Assembly: GCA_000467715.1 (NCBI GenBank)
Contig: AJFK01000563.1
Coordinates: forward strand, 83,218 to 147,217
Reading direction: 5' to 3'
Origin: Hysterium pulicare CBS 123377
Lineage: Eukaryota; Ascomycota; Dothideomycetes; Hysteriales; Hysteriaceae
DNA length: 64,000 bases
Part shown: in pieces, positions 52,290-62,920 of the stretch
How the letters are laid out: every line of letters begins with the position of its first letter
How positions within the stretch are numbered: position 1 is the stretch's first letter
The notes under the pieces: generated by a model
Database searches by the model: none
The model's input: the letters and a program-made list of their open reading frames with translations, nothing else
Told to the model about the DNA's origin: nothing
Translations under genes and position numbers: made by a program

Positions 52290-53403
52290 CTATTCCGGCT
52301 CCTGATCCTTCCATTTCTCCCTAATGCTATCTACATCGATATCACAGACCCTCGCCCTCTCCACAATAGCCTTGCTCTTTCCCACCACAGGAACATCAAT
52401 CATCTTCCCCTCCAGCGTCCAGGCCCCTCTCCCTGCCCTATTGGCCTTCTCATCCGCAACTACGACCCTCACCGCCCACTCCAACTCCTTCTCTCCAGGC
52501 GAAAACGTCCTCTGGCACACCTCAATCTGACTCGGGTGAATAACTTGCTTCCCATTAAATCCTAACCCCTTCCCATTCAAACACTCCTCTTCTAACGTTT
52601 TCTGTCCCTGCGCCCCGGCATACGCAGTACATACTAGATCAATTGTGGAGGGCAACTCAGCGGCGCGGGCTGCGGTTGCGATTGCGGACCGTGCATACAG
52701 GAACTCAGTTAGGGAGGGGGATCGTGTGAGGGACAAGTCTAGTGCGAAGTCTTCGGCGGCGAAGACGAGACCGCTAAGGTAAGGGGAGGCTGCGCAGATG
52801 GACGAGAGGTTCTGGATTGCTTTTGCGGACTCGATGAGAGCAATTATCTGGACTGGTTTCTGGTTCTGTTGTGACGGGGAGACCTTCGAAGATGTGCTGG
52901 TGGGATGTCGGTCTGGGAGTGTGTGTCGAAGGACATCGGTGAGGAAGTGGAGGTCGGAAGCAGACTGGCATTTGGGAAGGCAAATTGAGTCGAGGTTTGG
53001 CGCTTTGAGCTGTTCTCACATGCTTCTATTAGTGACCAATTCTATGCGCCTCGAATATGATTAGATTGTGAGATAACGGCTGTAGACCACATACAACTTC
53101 CTGTAAATCATCCAATGCTAGGCCACTCTCTACAGAATTGATTCTGACACATTGCTCCTTTATGCCCTCTGCTCTGGGCTGGTGTAATAGCTCTCTAAGA
53201 TTCTGTCTTGCTTCTACTTTCTTGCCTGGAGTGACGGAGTCTTCGAGATCGTAGGCTATACAGTCTACTTTTAGGCCACGGGATTTGTCCAACATTTTCT
53301 TGGAGGAGCCCGGCACTAGGTGGATTTGTTAGAAGAAGTGAATTGGAAGCTTGACATATGACCTACCGTACATAAACGCGCGGCGTATTATTGGAACTGC
53401 CAT
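52290..53403 (-). CDS. Citrate lyase beta-like (CitE/HpcH-HpaI aldolase family)
   Basis: Reverse-strand exons 53403-53367, 53315-53095 and 53009-52290 give 325 aa. CitE-like enzymes cleave or form C-C bonds in acyl-CoAs such as citramalyl- or malyl-CoA; the human mitochondrial member is CLYBL. Motifs: [14 protein letters not shown] near the start, [16 protein letters not shown] with a metal or CoA-contact Asp/Glu, [33 protein letters not shown] with the metal-binding Glu, [15 protein letters not shown] and [16 protein letters not shown]. The short N-terminus [10 protein letters not shown] is basic and could target mitochondria. Divergent from tvp23 (242 bp). Confidence 0.9.
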
Positions 53404-53645
53404 GATTCTACATAAGTCTGAAGACAGAATGTGCAAGATGAAGAGGCCAGCAAAGAGATATATGAAAGCAATTGGAGCACTGTATTATTGACGTGAGAAG
53501 CATGGCCGAGGAACGATGAAGCTCCCCCGCGATTAGAGCTCTACCTAGCTACCGAAGAAACGCCGACCGACCCTGAAACTACGAATAGTAAGCAACTGTA
53601 GCTTCAACACCATGACAAGAACATCGCAGCTATCACCAATAAACC

Positions 53646-54523
53646 ATGGAGACGGCACAAACACAGCCTGCTCCGGGCTCCTTGAGCTGGAGATTGAGTA
53701 GTCATCCTATCACCCTTCTCACGTTTCTTTTCTTCAGAGTGTGTACGTATTGCTTTCCTCTTTTATCATATGCTAGCCTACTCTAAGATTGATTGCTAAT
53801 TTTTGTATAGCTAGCCTACTGGTATACCTCTTTGGACTACGACTATTTACGAGTAACTTGTACGTTCTTATCTTCCCAACCAAACACCAAATCGTCCGCC
53901 CGACAACACCCTTGCCACTCGATACTTCGATACCGCACATCCTTCCTACCATCAAACTGACCTTCATCGATCCAGCGTCCTAATCTTCATAATCACAATC
54001 CTCCTCCTCGCATCCGATTTCTACTACCTCAAAAATATCGCTGGTCGTCGTCTCGTTGGACTGCGCTGGTGGAATGAAGTGGACACCTCCAGCGGAGACT
54101 CCAGATGGGTATTTGAATCCGCCGATCCAGAGACCCGAGTCATCAATGCCACAGACAAGAGGTTCTTTTGGATAGCACTATATGCACAGCCCGTGCTATG
54201 GATCTTATTGGCGATCGTGGCTGTGGCGAGCTTGGAGTTCATTTGGCTGACGCTTGTTGGTGAGTTACTACTCTTTTTCGTCTTCGTGAGCAAGAAGAGG
54301 AGCAATGGGAAAGGATAGTGTCGAAATATAACAGAATTTGAAAAGTAGTAACTAATCATGGGCTATAGTCATCGCGCTCATTCTTACAATTACTAACACA
54401 CTCGCCTTCTCTCGTTGCGACAAGTTCGGCCAGGCATCTGGCTTTGCTTCGAGCGCTGTCTACTCGTCCGGCTTGGCGAGGAATCTTGCTGGCGGTGTAG
54501 TGAGCAGCTGGTTCAGGAGATGA
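53646..54523 (+). CDS. tvp23: Golgi membrane protein Tvp23
   Basis: Exons 53646-53742, 53811-53859, 53976-54259 and 54369-54523 give 194 aa, typical for Tvp23 (FAM18 family). It is a multi-span protein of late Golgi vesicles, acting with Yip family proteins. Conserved blocks: [73 protein letters not shown] and [20 protein letters not shown]. Four hydrophobic spans can be seen. Without the three introns the frames break inside conserved membrane segments, so the splice model is well supported. Confidence 0.94.
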
Positions 54524-54955
54524 CAAGTTGGATGATCGAGCAATCAAATCAGATGAGGCTGAGTTTCCTATTTCAGCTGCGGAATTGGGTGCCTTGTGAC
54601 CTTGGAACAGTACCGAATGAGCATGTATGAGTAAGAAATAGTTTACCGCTGAAATATTAAACGTTTTCACAAACAGATTATTTCTATATACCCGAAGGGA
54701 TTTGTGTAATGGGACTTTAGTTCAGATTATTACTGTAGTGGATGACAGCTATTTTCAGCCGAATATAATTTGAGCATTCAGATTGTTTCGTCTATGAATT
54801 AATACCCAACCATCAAATTTAGGTAGGACTAAACTTCATGAAATCCTCCAAAAGACTAAATCGTCCATCTACGAAGTGAAGTCCACCCACCCATTAGATG
54901 AATCGCCTAGCGTTACTCCTACCAACTCTTTAAACTCTCGTTCATTATCCTCCCG
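54524..54955. other. Convergent intergenic stretch (tvp23 / GH16)
   Basis: A+T-rich, with two 3' ends. No gene or repeat recognised. Confidence 0.55.
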
Positions 54956-56385
54956 CTAATCGTTAGATTGACAAGAACTCTCCCGCAGAATCTCTGCCTG
55001 ATCGCCCTGACCCCGCAAGTCCTCGGCACTCTCCTCAGGCGAGTTCTTGTCATCAACGCTCTTCTCTGGTCTTCCCGGTGGCAACAGAAACTGCGAAGCA
55101 TCAAACGGGCTCGCAGATGGGGCACTAATAGGAGATTGCGCTGATGTAGTGACCGGGACCGGGGCTGGGACAATCTGACTCGGCACAGCCAACGACCTGT
55201 CAAGAATCTGAAAAACGCTCATGTAATTGATACTCCAGTACGCCTCACTCATCGCTGCGGGCTGCGTTGCGACAAATTGCTCGCAGCTCTGCAAAGGGGT
55301 CAAGCCGGCAATTTGCGAGCATTGACCTTGGCCGTAGGTGTTGCCCGCATAGGCGCCGCAGAAGGTCGTGTCGAGAATGATAGTGTGGTTGAAGAAATAC
55401 GAGTCGAGGTTGCAGGTTGGGGAGGTCTGGTACATGGCGGCTGGAGGACCGAAGGTCAAGGGTTCGGGAATGTTGGCGGCGATTGTGACGGGGATGTGGC
55501 CGCGGGGGAAGAACCAGATGGATATGTTTTGCGGGGTCCATTGCATGGCGTAGACCTGAAGATGATTGTCAGTCATTGGTGCTGTGGGTCTTGATGGGGG
55601 AGTGAGGGTTTCCAGATAGGAGAAGAGATTGCTTACGCCTCCTCCATTGGAGTTGAATCCAGCACCATAATTAGCTGGATCGTTCAACTGTGTACCGCAA
55701 CCAAGATTTTCCCCTTCGGTAGAGCAATCGTTGTGTATGAGTGATCCGGTCTGGACGGTGTTTGCGCTGAAACTACAACCCGGTCTTGTGTGTAGAGAAG
55801 CCAAGTTAGTCACAGCATCATTGACGCCTTCAAGAATGTCTGTTAGTAGTTAGCACTAGCCCTGTCTCCCATCACACCACATAGATGCAATGAGTAACTT
55901 GAAAACGAACCAATCTCCCCATTCTGTGGCCAATTTGGACCAAGAGTCCACCAAGCAGGCCAAACACCGCATCCAAATGGCATGTGATTCAAGTCGAGAA
56001 TGAAAAGACCATATGTGTAGCTCGCTTTACTCTCGAGTCGCACGCTAGGACGGCCGGTTCCGTTTAGTGGATACATGTATGTATGATCAGTGCCAATGTA
56101 TATGGAGGTTGTGCTCGCGTTCAATAGCCCAAGGTACGTCGCAGTGGGGCCATCGACATAGTTTACGAAGCCGATGGTTGGATCAGGACCCTAATGCATT
56201 AAATAAGGAGGTGCCTATTTAGGAAAGGTGCGGTGATTCCTGAGACAAACCGTATAGAAGCTCATATCAGTGAAGAAGTTATTAGGACCATAAGTATGGA
56301 CGAGTTCGTAGATTTGGGCATCGCTGGAAGTGACGAAGAGAAGGAGGATAGCACAGAAATTAAGAAGATATGAGAGTGTTTGCAT
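54956..56385 (-). CDS. Secreted GH16 beta-glucanase
   Basis: Reverse-strand exons 56385-56251, 56190-55911, 55839-55637 and 55555-54956 give 405 aa. The signal peptide MQTLSYLLNFCAILLLFVTS ends near SSDAQ. GH16 catalytic residues lie in NGEIDILEGVND (Glu 137, Asp 139, Glu 142), an E-x-D-x-x-E motif that is split by an intron; reading through loses it. Other family marks: SKASYTYGLFILDLNHMPFG, VWPAWWTLGPNWPQ, LHTRPGCSF, YAMQWTPQNISIWFFPRG and TFCGAYAGNTYG. Relatives are endo-1,3(4)-beta-glucanases acting on fungal or plant cell-wall glucans. The C-terminal 90 residues are Ser/Pro/acidic and lack a clear GPI signal. Confidence 0.92.
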
Positions 56386-57055
56386 GATTGTTAGCTACTG
56401 ATTTCAACAGCAATATACACAACATAATAGTACAAGCTTGGGATTCACCAATGACAGGGGGCATGCATTTTTAAAGACAATTGAGACTTCGGACTTGTAG
56501 CTGTTTGGTACATTCCACAACATGCATGTGTACGACGTTAGGCCGCGCAGTACATTCCTGAAGCATGTGAAATAGAAAAGGCTTCAACGATCCAGAAGGT
56601 GTACATTGGTTGATATGCATGAGCTTGGATGGTTGAAGAGCACCAAACCGTGTGGAAATGCTAAAGAGAATGTCAACAGTGTTCTGGAACATCGAAAAGT
56701 GTCAGAACCATACTGTTACCTGCATATCCAAGCGTTTCCACAATTCCCTAGAAATTGTCCATCTCAACAAAGCGTTTTTGCGTGCCAGTAACCACCATCA
56801 AATCGGTTCAATCATTATTCCATTAACAAATGCCAAGGTCCAGGAGAAGTACTTCGAAAACAATACGTGGGGTACCCCAATTCTCGTAGCCAACATTCTT
56901 ACCGCCAACTCTGCAACGACAAAAGGTTTCGTTATGCAATCCAGAGAGTCGGATCGGGTAGCGATTTGAATTCAAGACCAATTTTGTCGGCATGCCGAAT
57001 TGTAGACAGCCGAACATCCCAACATCTAGATATGACGCGGAAGTGGCAACATCTC
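56386..57055. other. Intergenic stretch between GH16 and cdc26
   Basis: About 670 bp holding the GH16 promoter and the cdc26 3' side (both reverse strand). No gene recognised. Confidence 0.5.
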
Positions 57056-57271
57056 TCAATTCCTGCTTCCCATAATTCTCTGCTGTTGAGTCCGAGAAGC
57101 ATTCGCCTCCTCTTGCTGTATAGTTCCGTTAGGGTCTTTCATCTTGTCGTCTGAGGTGTTCGAGAGTTGCGAATTCTGTTGCTGCTCAATTAATCGCCGT
57201 TCGCGGTTGAGCTCGTATCTGGCGATGTCCTCTTGAGTTAGAGTAATTGCGGTAGCTGGTCGGCGGAGCAT
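57056..57271 (-). CDS. cdc26: Small APC/C subunit Cdc26 (Apc12) homologue
   Basis: A single 71-aa frame starting MLRRPATAITLTQEDIARYE. Cdc26 is a tiny subunit of the anaphase-promoting complex whose first residues bind in the TPR groove of Cdc16 and stabilise it. The M-L-R-R-x-x-T-x-I/L-x-L-x-x-x-D-I pattern is the known conserved N-terminal signature; the rest is Gln/Glu/Asn-rich and disordered, as expected. It is divergent from the gene at 57468 with 196 bp between start codons. Because the gene is so short and the signature covers about 20 residues, confidence is moderate to good. Confidence 0.75.
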   Translation of the reverse strand: MLRRPATAITLTQEDIARYELNRERRLIEQQQNSQLSNTSDDKMKDPNGTIQQEEANASRTQQQRIMGSRN

Positions 57272-57467
57272 GTTGATTATAAGATGTATTCGTAATTAGG
57301 AAGTACCTGCAATGGTGAGCGGCAGGTCTTGAACGAATGGTCAGTATGTTGCAAGTTGTGGATATTGGCGAAGGAGTAGTTGATGATATCGAATGGAATT
57401 GGTAGAACACTAAATATTAATATTAACCGGAGTTTAGTTGTTGCGATTTCGTGGTGAATGAAACCCT

Positions 57468-58463
57468 ATGTTGGTGAAAGCGCTGTGGCGCGGCAATCTC
57501 CGTCAAAGCTCCGAGAAGACCTCTCCAAAAAGTTCATCATTAACGCTCCGCTTCCATCAGTCTTCAACCATGTATCAACGACGAGTCTGCCCTTCGATGG
57601 GCGCAATGAGGCGGCTTATTTGTCGTGACAGATCCGCCATATCCAATTGCCCCCAAAGATCGTTCCATGTTTCGTCAAGGCAGCTCGAAGACTCGAATAG
57701 CAACAAGACTCCTCCGAATCCAGGTATTCCCCCCAATTCGTGTCTGATAGCTCTCATAATATCTCACAAAACACTACTTTACTTTATATTCAAAGAATCT
57801 GACCCAATTGTAGCTCCCCGGGAAACTCGCACAACTCGCGCAGCCTCCGCCTTTCAAAAAATCAGCACTCTCCCCCGTCAACGCGCACCCGCAGGCCTCG
57901 CAGGAGGCATGTTCAGGAGCGGACAGCAGACCCAATCACCCTCTGGCTCCAATGCCACCCGCACATCTCCTAGCTACGCAACACGAGGAACACCCGTCCG
58001 GAGTCCACCACCTCCGGGCAAAATGGTGCGCGCACCTAACACACTTAAAATAACTAGGGTTTCTACTGAAGCCCCCCCCCAAACCGGAAGACCACCACAG
58101 CGGAGATCGCCATCAATACAAACCAATGCCACCAGGCCGGGTGGAGCACGCAGCTTAGGGGGTCGCCCGAAGGGAGGGCGAGGCGAAATCCGGCCTAAAC
58201 GACGAGATTTCGCTGCGACTCGAGAAGAAGAAGAGACCGAAACTGTGGAAGACGAATTGTCAGATGGAATGGTCCAGCACCTTTTGAGGCTACAGAGGAA
58301 GGAGTGGGATAAGGTGCCCTATGAGCCTAGGTATTCGGAGGGCAGCAAGGAGGCAATGGAGTTGTTGGCTGAAGGGAAGAAATTATTTGCGGGAGAGAAG
58401 CCGGTGAAGAAGAAAGGTGCAATTGATTACATCTTGGGAATTCAAAATATGCATGGTGCATAG
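57468..58463 (+). CDS. Putative mitochondrial protein, basic and Pro/Arg-rich
   Basis: Exons 57468-57723 and 57814-58463 (90-nt intron, CTGACC branch) give 301 aa. The N-terminal 70 residues are basic with many Arg and Ser and almost no acidic residues (SAISNCPQRSFHVSSRQLED), a mitochondrial presequence pattern with a likely cleavage after SFHVSS. The middle is Pro/Arg/Ser/Gly-rich and disordered. The last about 70 residues look folded and conserved: DELSDGMVQHLLRLQRKEWD, KVPYEPRYSEGSKEAMELL and AEGKKLFAGEKP. Mitoribosomal or mitochondrial RNA-associated proteins have this style, but I cannot name the family. The second ATG (MYQRRVCPSMGAM) is another possible start. Confidence 0.68.
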   Translation: MLVKALWRGNLRQSSEKTSPKSSSLTLRFHQSSTMYQRRVCPSMGAMRRLICRDRSAISNCPQRSFHVSSRQLEDSNSNKTPPNPGIPPNSCLIALIISHKTLLYFIFKESDPIVAPRETRTTRAASAFQKISTLPRQRAPAGLAGGMFRSGQQTQSPSGSNATRTSPSYATRGTPVRSPPPPGKMVRAPNTLKITRVSTEAPPQTGRPPQRRSPSIQTNATRPGGARSLGGRPKGGRGEIRPKRRDFAATREEEETETVEDELSDGMVQHLLRLQRKEWDKVPYEPRYSEGSKEAMELLAEGKKLFAGEKPVKKKGAIDYILGIQNMHGA

Positions 58464-58666
58464 AGGGTATCGTTGGCCGCTGGAAATGCAAGTCAGATTT
58501 GTTCATGAAGTAGGCTGACATGTTCGTAGGATACATGTACAAACTGTACTTATAGATACTTAAGAGACATTACACATCTTCAATAACAACTTTCCTATGA
58601 GTATAAATGTAGCACTACCGAGCAATCAGAAGCAGTCACCCGTTGGTGATCGAACAAAGTCCTTAT

Positions 58667-59728
58667 TCAAGCCTCCTCCTTCTCCAACTCAAGAATCCTC
58701 CTTGCAGCATCTCCAAATGTCTCCTCAGAAGTTCTGAGTTGCATTTTCAAATCATTGTTTCCCTCTTCAGCCGCCATCCTCACTGGGGTTACCTCCGCAT
58801 CCTTACCTTTGTCTTCCGGCAACCTTCCCTTCAACTCGGGGATTCCTCCTTCCGTTTTTGGCTTCTCAGACAACGCTTTGAGAGTTTTGACAATCAAAGA
58901 AGCACTCAATTCCTTCCCGCCGATCAAGTACCGTTTATTGGCAGCGGCGGGAGTAGTAAGGGAGCGAATATGAGCGTTTGCGAGATCGCGAACATCGATA
59001 TAGGCCGGGAAGAGGAAGGTATGTGTGTTTGGTACTTCCTCATATGTGCCATTGAATAGCGAGTAAAACACATTCGAGGAGTAATTCATTGACTTGACGT
59101 TCTTCACAGGTTGGATAGGTGGACCGAAGATCAGGGCGGGCAAGAAGACGGTCACGCTGAACTTGGGTTTCTCAGTCTTTACAAACTCCCAAACCGCAAG
59201 CTCGGCCTCTTTCTTGCTGCTGCAGTAACTGACGTATGGGTTCTGGGCTTTTCGCGCCATTTCCGGAGTGATTTCGCTCCATGTTTCGTTCGTAAAAGCG
59301 GTGGCTTTCAGCTCATCCGGTGATCCTGTTGTCATAGAGTTGATGCTCCCAGTGATAGCAATGGATTTGAGACTCGGGGCGTACGTAACTGCGGACTTCA
59401 TCAAAGAAAGGTTGGCACCGACGCTTGGTTCCAGATAATGTTTGTCATAGTCTGTGTTTTCTGGAATGTCGAACAAGGGAGCCGCGACATGGATGATGTG
59501 GTCAAATTGGTGCCTTTGGAGAATGTCGTCCCAAGCCCCTTCTTTAGCGTAGTCTTCGATAACGACGAAGTCAAGGGACGATTCCCATTTTGGGTGGGCT
59601 TTGAGAAGCGCCTCCCCGGCTGAGGTACGTCGAACGCTGCCGGTAACGGTGTGACCTGAGACAATGAGTTTATCAATGATATGGGCGGCCACGAAAGAGT
59701 TTGCGCCTGTGGCGAGGGTGCGTGGCAT
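58667..59728 (-). CDS. Extended SDR oxidoreductase (Gre2 / cinnamoyl-CoA reductase-like)
   Basis: A single-exon 353-aa frame; start at MPRTLATGANSFVAAH (59728) because the dinucleotide motif normally sits at the N-terminus. The NAD(P)-binding loop is TGANSFVA (7-14), with the third Gly of TGxxGxxA replaced by Ser. An Arg-rich end of strand 2 (SVRRTSAG) suggests NADP(H). Catalytic pair YxxxK is present as YCSSK (Tyr 168, Lys 172), with TGSINSM supplying Ser. HVAAPLFDI and YIDVRDLANAHI are family landmarks. Such enzymes reduce aldehydes, ketones or methylglyoxal-type substrates, or flavonoid-like compounds. The C-terminal 50 residues are charged and extra. A TATA-like box precedes the gene. Confidence 0.88.
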   Translation of the reverse strand: MPRTLATGANSFVAAHIIDKLIVSGHTVTGSVRRTSAGEALLKAHPKWESSLDFVVIEDYAKEGAWDDILQRHQFDHIIHVAAPLFDIPENTDYDKHYLEPSVGANLSLMKSAVTYAPSLKSIAITGSINSMTTGSPDELKATAFTNETWSEITPEMARKAQNPYVSYCSSKKEAELAVWEFVKTEKPKFSVTVFLPALIFGPPIQPVKNVKSMNYSSNVFYSLFNGTYEEVPNTHTFLFPAYIDVRDLANAHIRSLTTPAAANKRYLIGGKELSASLIVKTLKALSEKPKTEGGIPELKGRLPEDKGKDAEVTPVRMAAEEGNNDLKMQLRTSEETFGDAARRILELEKEEA

Positions 59729-59874
59729 TTTAGAGGATTTGGAGTAGGTGGGAATAGAGATGAGGGTTGAATACGTTTGATGAGACTTAAAGAGACTCAA
59801 AGATATTTGAAAAGACTTGGGTGTTTGATCTGACTGCGATAAATAGGGAGAACGATCAAGAAACTATCCAACGC

Positions 59875-59881
59875 TTTTATA
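59875..59881 (-). promoter_or_regulatory. Candidate TATA box of the SDR gene
   Basis: Reverse-strand TATAAAA, about 147 bp upstream of the ATG at 59728. Confidence 0.5.
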
Positions 59882-61205
59882 CTTGAGGGGTTCGACCAAG
59901 ACTTTTACTATCTTTGCATCTCAACTACCTTGGAATGAATTCTCAACAGGGAATATGGTACGCCCTGCAGGTGAGTTCATATAGCTTAGCAAATCAAAGT
60001 CTCATTACCATCACCCGACTGAGCTCAGAAGCGCGATAGAGCCGAATGGGGAGGGCAATTAGGTGTTTGGCAAAGGGACCAAGGAATGCCCAGAATGACA
60101 AAGCCATGCGAAATTGTGCAGAAAGCTAAAGATGTCTTGGCGGTTACAGTGAAGAGTAGTCACAGATAGGGCTTGCCGACTGACCTTTTGACTTTATCCA
60201 GACTTGACTTCACGCAGGATGGAATTTCATTTGGAGACAATTGGTTGTTAAGAGTAATGCAGATGTATGACATCTCATATTGCAGCTGACAAACGAGATA
60301 TGCTTGCTTTAGCGCTTCTCTGCCATTGCTAAAGACGTACCTACTTCCAAGCCGAACCCGAGTTTCTTCAAACAGCCGGGCAGTCTCGAGTACAAGGGCC
60401 GCACAGAAGCGTCCATCATTTCTCAGTAGTTGGATTTTTGAAGGACGCCATCCTTCAGCTGGAAGTGCTCACTAGAGGTCTTTGCGACGCATGCGAAGGA
60501 TTTCGAACCTGGACAAGGTGTAGCAGAAAGATACCATGAAACAACACAAAGGACAGTCTCACAAATTACAAGATTGGGATTGAGCGAATGAGCCGGTAAG
60601 GTTTGATTTTCCAATGGTACAATCTCTCGTTTCTGCTCAGCTCTCATAGTCTTCGATTCGATCCAGATCTTGTTTTGCTCCCACTGTCAATTGAAAGTGC
60701 ATCAGCACTTCTAACGGGTGAAGTCAAAATGTCTAGAGCGCATCAATGGAAACGTGTCCATCGTTAACCGTAAAAGTCACCCAACAGACGGCAGACTGAC
60801 GATCATAAAGATCTTCAGGCACAGCACCAAATAAGGTAAACCACTCCTCGCACTGCGGACAACGTCAGTTAGGGATACCAACCCTAGTAATCAATCAGCC
60901 CTTCAATTAAGTGAAGTCATATCAATTCTTCAAATGACTGCGAACGTTAGAGAGCTTACGGACCCGAATTGTGAACCTGTTGCAACGGTCGCGAGGGTCG
61001 CGATGGCTTCGGGCCCGAGATAGGCGGCAAGCCGAGGACATCGACGAAGGAGCCGAACTGCTCTGATTCGGTATTCATGCACGTATACAAACTCGGGGTA
61101 GTTTGGTTTATTCTGAGAAATAAATGTTACAGGCCAAGAAATAAACCCTACAGGATTTACAGCTGAAGGGGCCGAAAATGAGTTGTTCTCCTATCTCTTC
61201 AAGTG

Positions 61206-61212
61206 TATAAAT
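61206..61212 (+). promoter_or_regulatory. Candidate TATA box of the FAD monooxygenase gene
   Basis: TATAAAT about 165 bp upstream of the ATG at 61375, followed by a CT/CA-rich leader typical of expressed fungal genes (TCATTCATCATACAG and similar). Confidence 0.5.
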
Positions 61213-61374
61213 TGGTGGTAGTCCTCATCTTCAAAATTTCATTCATCATACAGAAGCATTCCAAGAAATCCCAATCATCTTGAGCTCAAAATTCAAAGTT
61301 CATCATCAATACTCAGTTCCTTAAGACAATATTCAATACTTTCCCAATCCAACATCTCCAGCTCACCTTCAATC

Positions 61375-62571
61375 ATGTCTCCAACGACCCCTAAGACCGC
61401 CATCATCGGCGCCGGGCCTGCCTCCCTAACCCTCGCCAACATCCTCCAAAACAACTCTATCCCTTTCACCCTTTACGAAGCATCCACTGCTTCCCGCAAT
61501 CAAGGCGGGACTCTCGATCTGCACCACCGAGCTGGGCAGTTAGCTGTCCGCGAAGCCGGGCTTTGGAGTGAATTCGAGAAGCACTCGCGACCTGAGAGCG
61601 ACTGTACGAAATTGATCCAACTCCCCGAAGGAAAGGTCCTATGGGATGAGAATGGGCCTGATGCTCACGAGACCGAGGAAGAGCAGTCGAAACCCGAGAT
61701 CGATAGAGCGAAGCTTATGGAGATGCTACTGAAGAATGTCAAACCCTCCTCCATCCGCTGGGGCCAAAAGCTCTCCAAAGTAGTCCCCGGAGAGAAAGAA
61801 AACACATACGACCTCCAGTTCTCCGATTCCAGCGTGGAAAAGGATTTCGATCTCGTGGTTGGCGGGGATGGCGCTTGGTCCAAAGTCCGCGATATCCTGA
61901 CAGATGCGAAGCCGGAGTATTCAGGCATCTCCTGCATCGAGACCTGGGCCAACGATGTCAATACAAGAAATCCCTGGATGTCGAGTTTCGTCGGCAAAGG
62001 TAGCATGTATGCATTCGGAGAAGGCCGCGTGGTAATCGCGCAACGACTAGGCGATGGCTCGATCCGCACATACGCCTGTCTACGCGTCCCCGAGACATTC
62101 ATGTCTAAGGACTGCGGCATCGATTGGGCTTCTGACCCGGCCACGGCGCGCAAAACCTACGTCGAGAAATATTTCAAAGACGTAGGTGAAGATCTACAGC
62201 GCTTGATTCTCGAGAGTGGAGATACTCTCATCCCAAGAACCCTTTACCACCTCCCCGTAGGCTTTTCCTGGCCCTCCAAAACGGGCGTCACGCTCATTGG
62301 AGATTCGGCGCATTTGATGACGCCATTTGGAGGCGTGGGTGTGAACGCTGCAATGTTGGATGCATTGGAGCTGAGTCGAAGCATTAGGGATGTGGTGGCC
62401 GGGGAGAAGAATTTAGAGGTGGCGCTGAGTGAGTACGAGAAAAAGCTATTTGCCAATGGAGAGATGTTTGCGCGGAAGACTTTGAAGGGGCTTGAGGGAC
62501 ATTTTAGTAAGGATGGGGCCGGAGATTTAGAGAAGAGGCTGAGGGGACATTATCAGGGGAAGGGGAAATGA
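61375..62571 (+). CDS. FAD-dependent monooxygenase, TetX-like
   Basis: A single-exon 398-aa frame. It belongs to the group A flavoprotein hydroxylases (PF01494 type), close in layout to TetX and fungal secondary-metabolite monooxygenases. FAD motifs: IIGAGPASLTLA (GxGxxS at 12-17, Ser in place of the third Gly), the conserved LVVGGDGAWSKVR (DG motif binding both FAD and NADPH) and TLIGDSAHLMTPFGGVGVNA (GD motif). QGGTLDLH near residue 43 is typical of the TetX branch. No membrane anchor is seen. The likely reaction is NADPH-dependent hydroxylation of an aromatic or polyketide-like substrate, but the substrate is unknown. It faces the SDR gene across a divergent promoter. Confidence 0.9.
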   Translation: MSPTTPKTAIIGAGPASLTLANILQNNSIPFTLYEASTASRNQGGTLDLHHRAGQLAVREAGLWSEFEKHSRPESDCTKLIQLPEGKVLWDENGPDAHETEEEQSKPEIDRAKLMEMLLKNVKPSSIRWGQKLSKVVPGEKENTYDLQFSDSSVEKDFDLVVGGDGAWSKVRDILTDAKPEYSGISCIETWANDVNTRNPWMSSFVGKGSMYAFGEGRVVIAQRLGDGSIRTYACLRVPETFMSKDCGIDWASDPATARKTYVEKYFKDVGEDLQRLILESGDTLIPRTLYHLPVGFSWPSKTGVTLIGDSAHLMTPFGGVGVNAAMLDALELSRSIRDVVAGEKNLEVALSEYEKKLFANGEMFARKTLKGLEGHFSKDGAGDLEKRLRGHYQGKGK

Positions 62572-62703
62572 GGGATGAGGTAAAATGAGTCCTTGTTTTT
62601 AGTTCATTGATATGTTGGGTAGTTGGAGTTTCATATTATGCGGGTTAGATTATAGGGTCTAACAATTTGTTGGTTATTTCAGCGAGTGGCGAGGTAGCGG
62701 TAT

Positions 62704-62740
62704 GCAGTCGAGCAGTCGAGCAGTCGAGCAGTCGAGCAGT
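62704..62740. repeat. Tandem repeat of GCAGTCGA (4.6 copies)
   Basis: Four perfect 8-bp units plus GCAGT. A degenerate version (GTCGAGGCACA type) occurs at about 62840-62860, at the matching place in a second copy of the surrounding sequence. Confidence 0.9.
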
Positions 62741-62920
62741 TACCGGAATCAACGCTTTTCCCATTTACCTTCCTAATTAAGTAATACTCTAAGCTGTTTG
62801 CGGTATAGTGAGCTGCGTTCTAGCAGTCTTTGAGGCGCTGTCGAGGCACAGTCGAGGCACTCCGAAACCAACACTTTCCCCCATTTTCCTTCCTGTGTAG
62901 GTAATGCGCTAACATTATTC
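62704..62920. repeat. Diverged ~120-bp tandem duplication
   Basis: The block after the 8-bp repeat (GAATCAACGCTTTTCCCATT, then TACCTTCCTAATTAAGTAAT) reappears about 120 bp later in diverged form (AAACCAACACTTTCCCCCAT, then TTCCTTCCTGTGTAGGTAAT). Most differences are transitions. Confidence 0.7.

Larger units (their letters stand above)
59729..61374. other. Divergent 1.6 kb intergenic stretch (SDR / FAD monooxygenase)
   Basis: No convincing gene; the longest frames are under 80 codons with no recognisable features. It holds the promoters of two divergently transcribed oxidoreductase genes, with TATA-like boxes near 59875 (reverse) and 61206 (forward). Confidence 0.55.
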
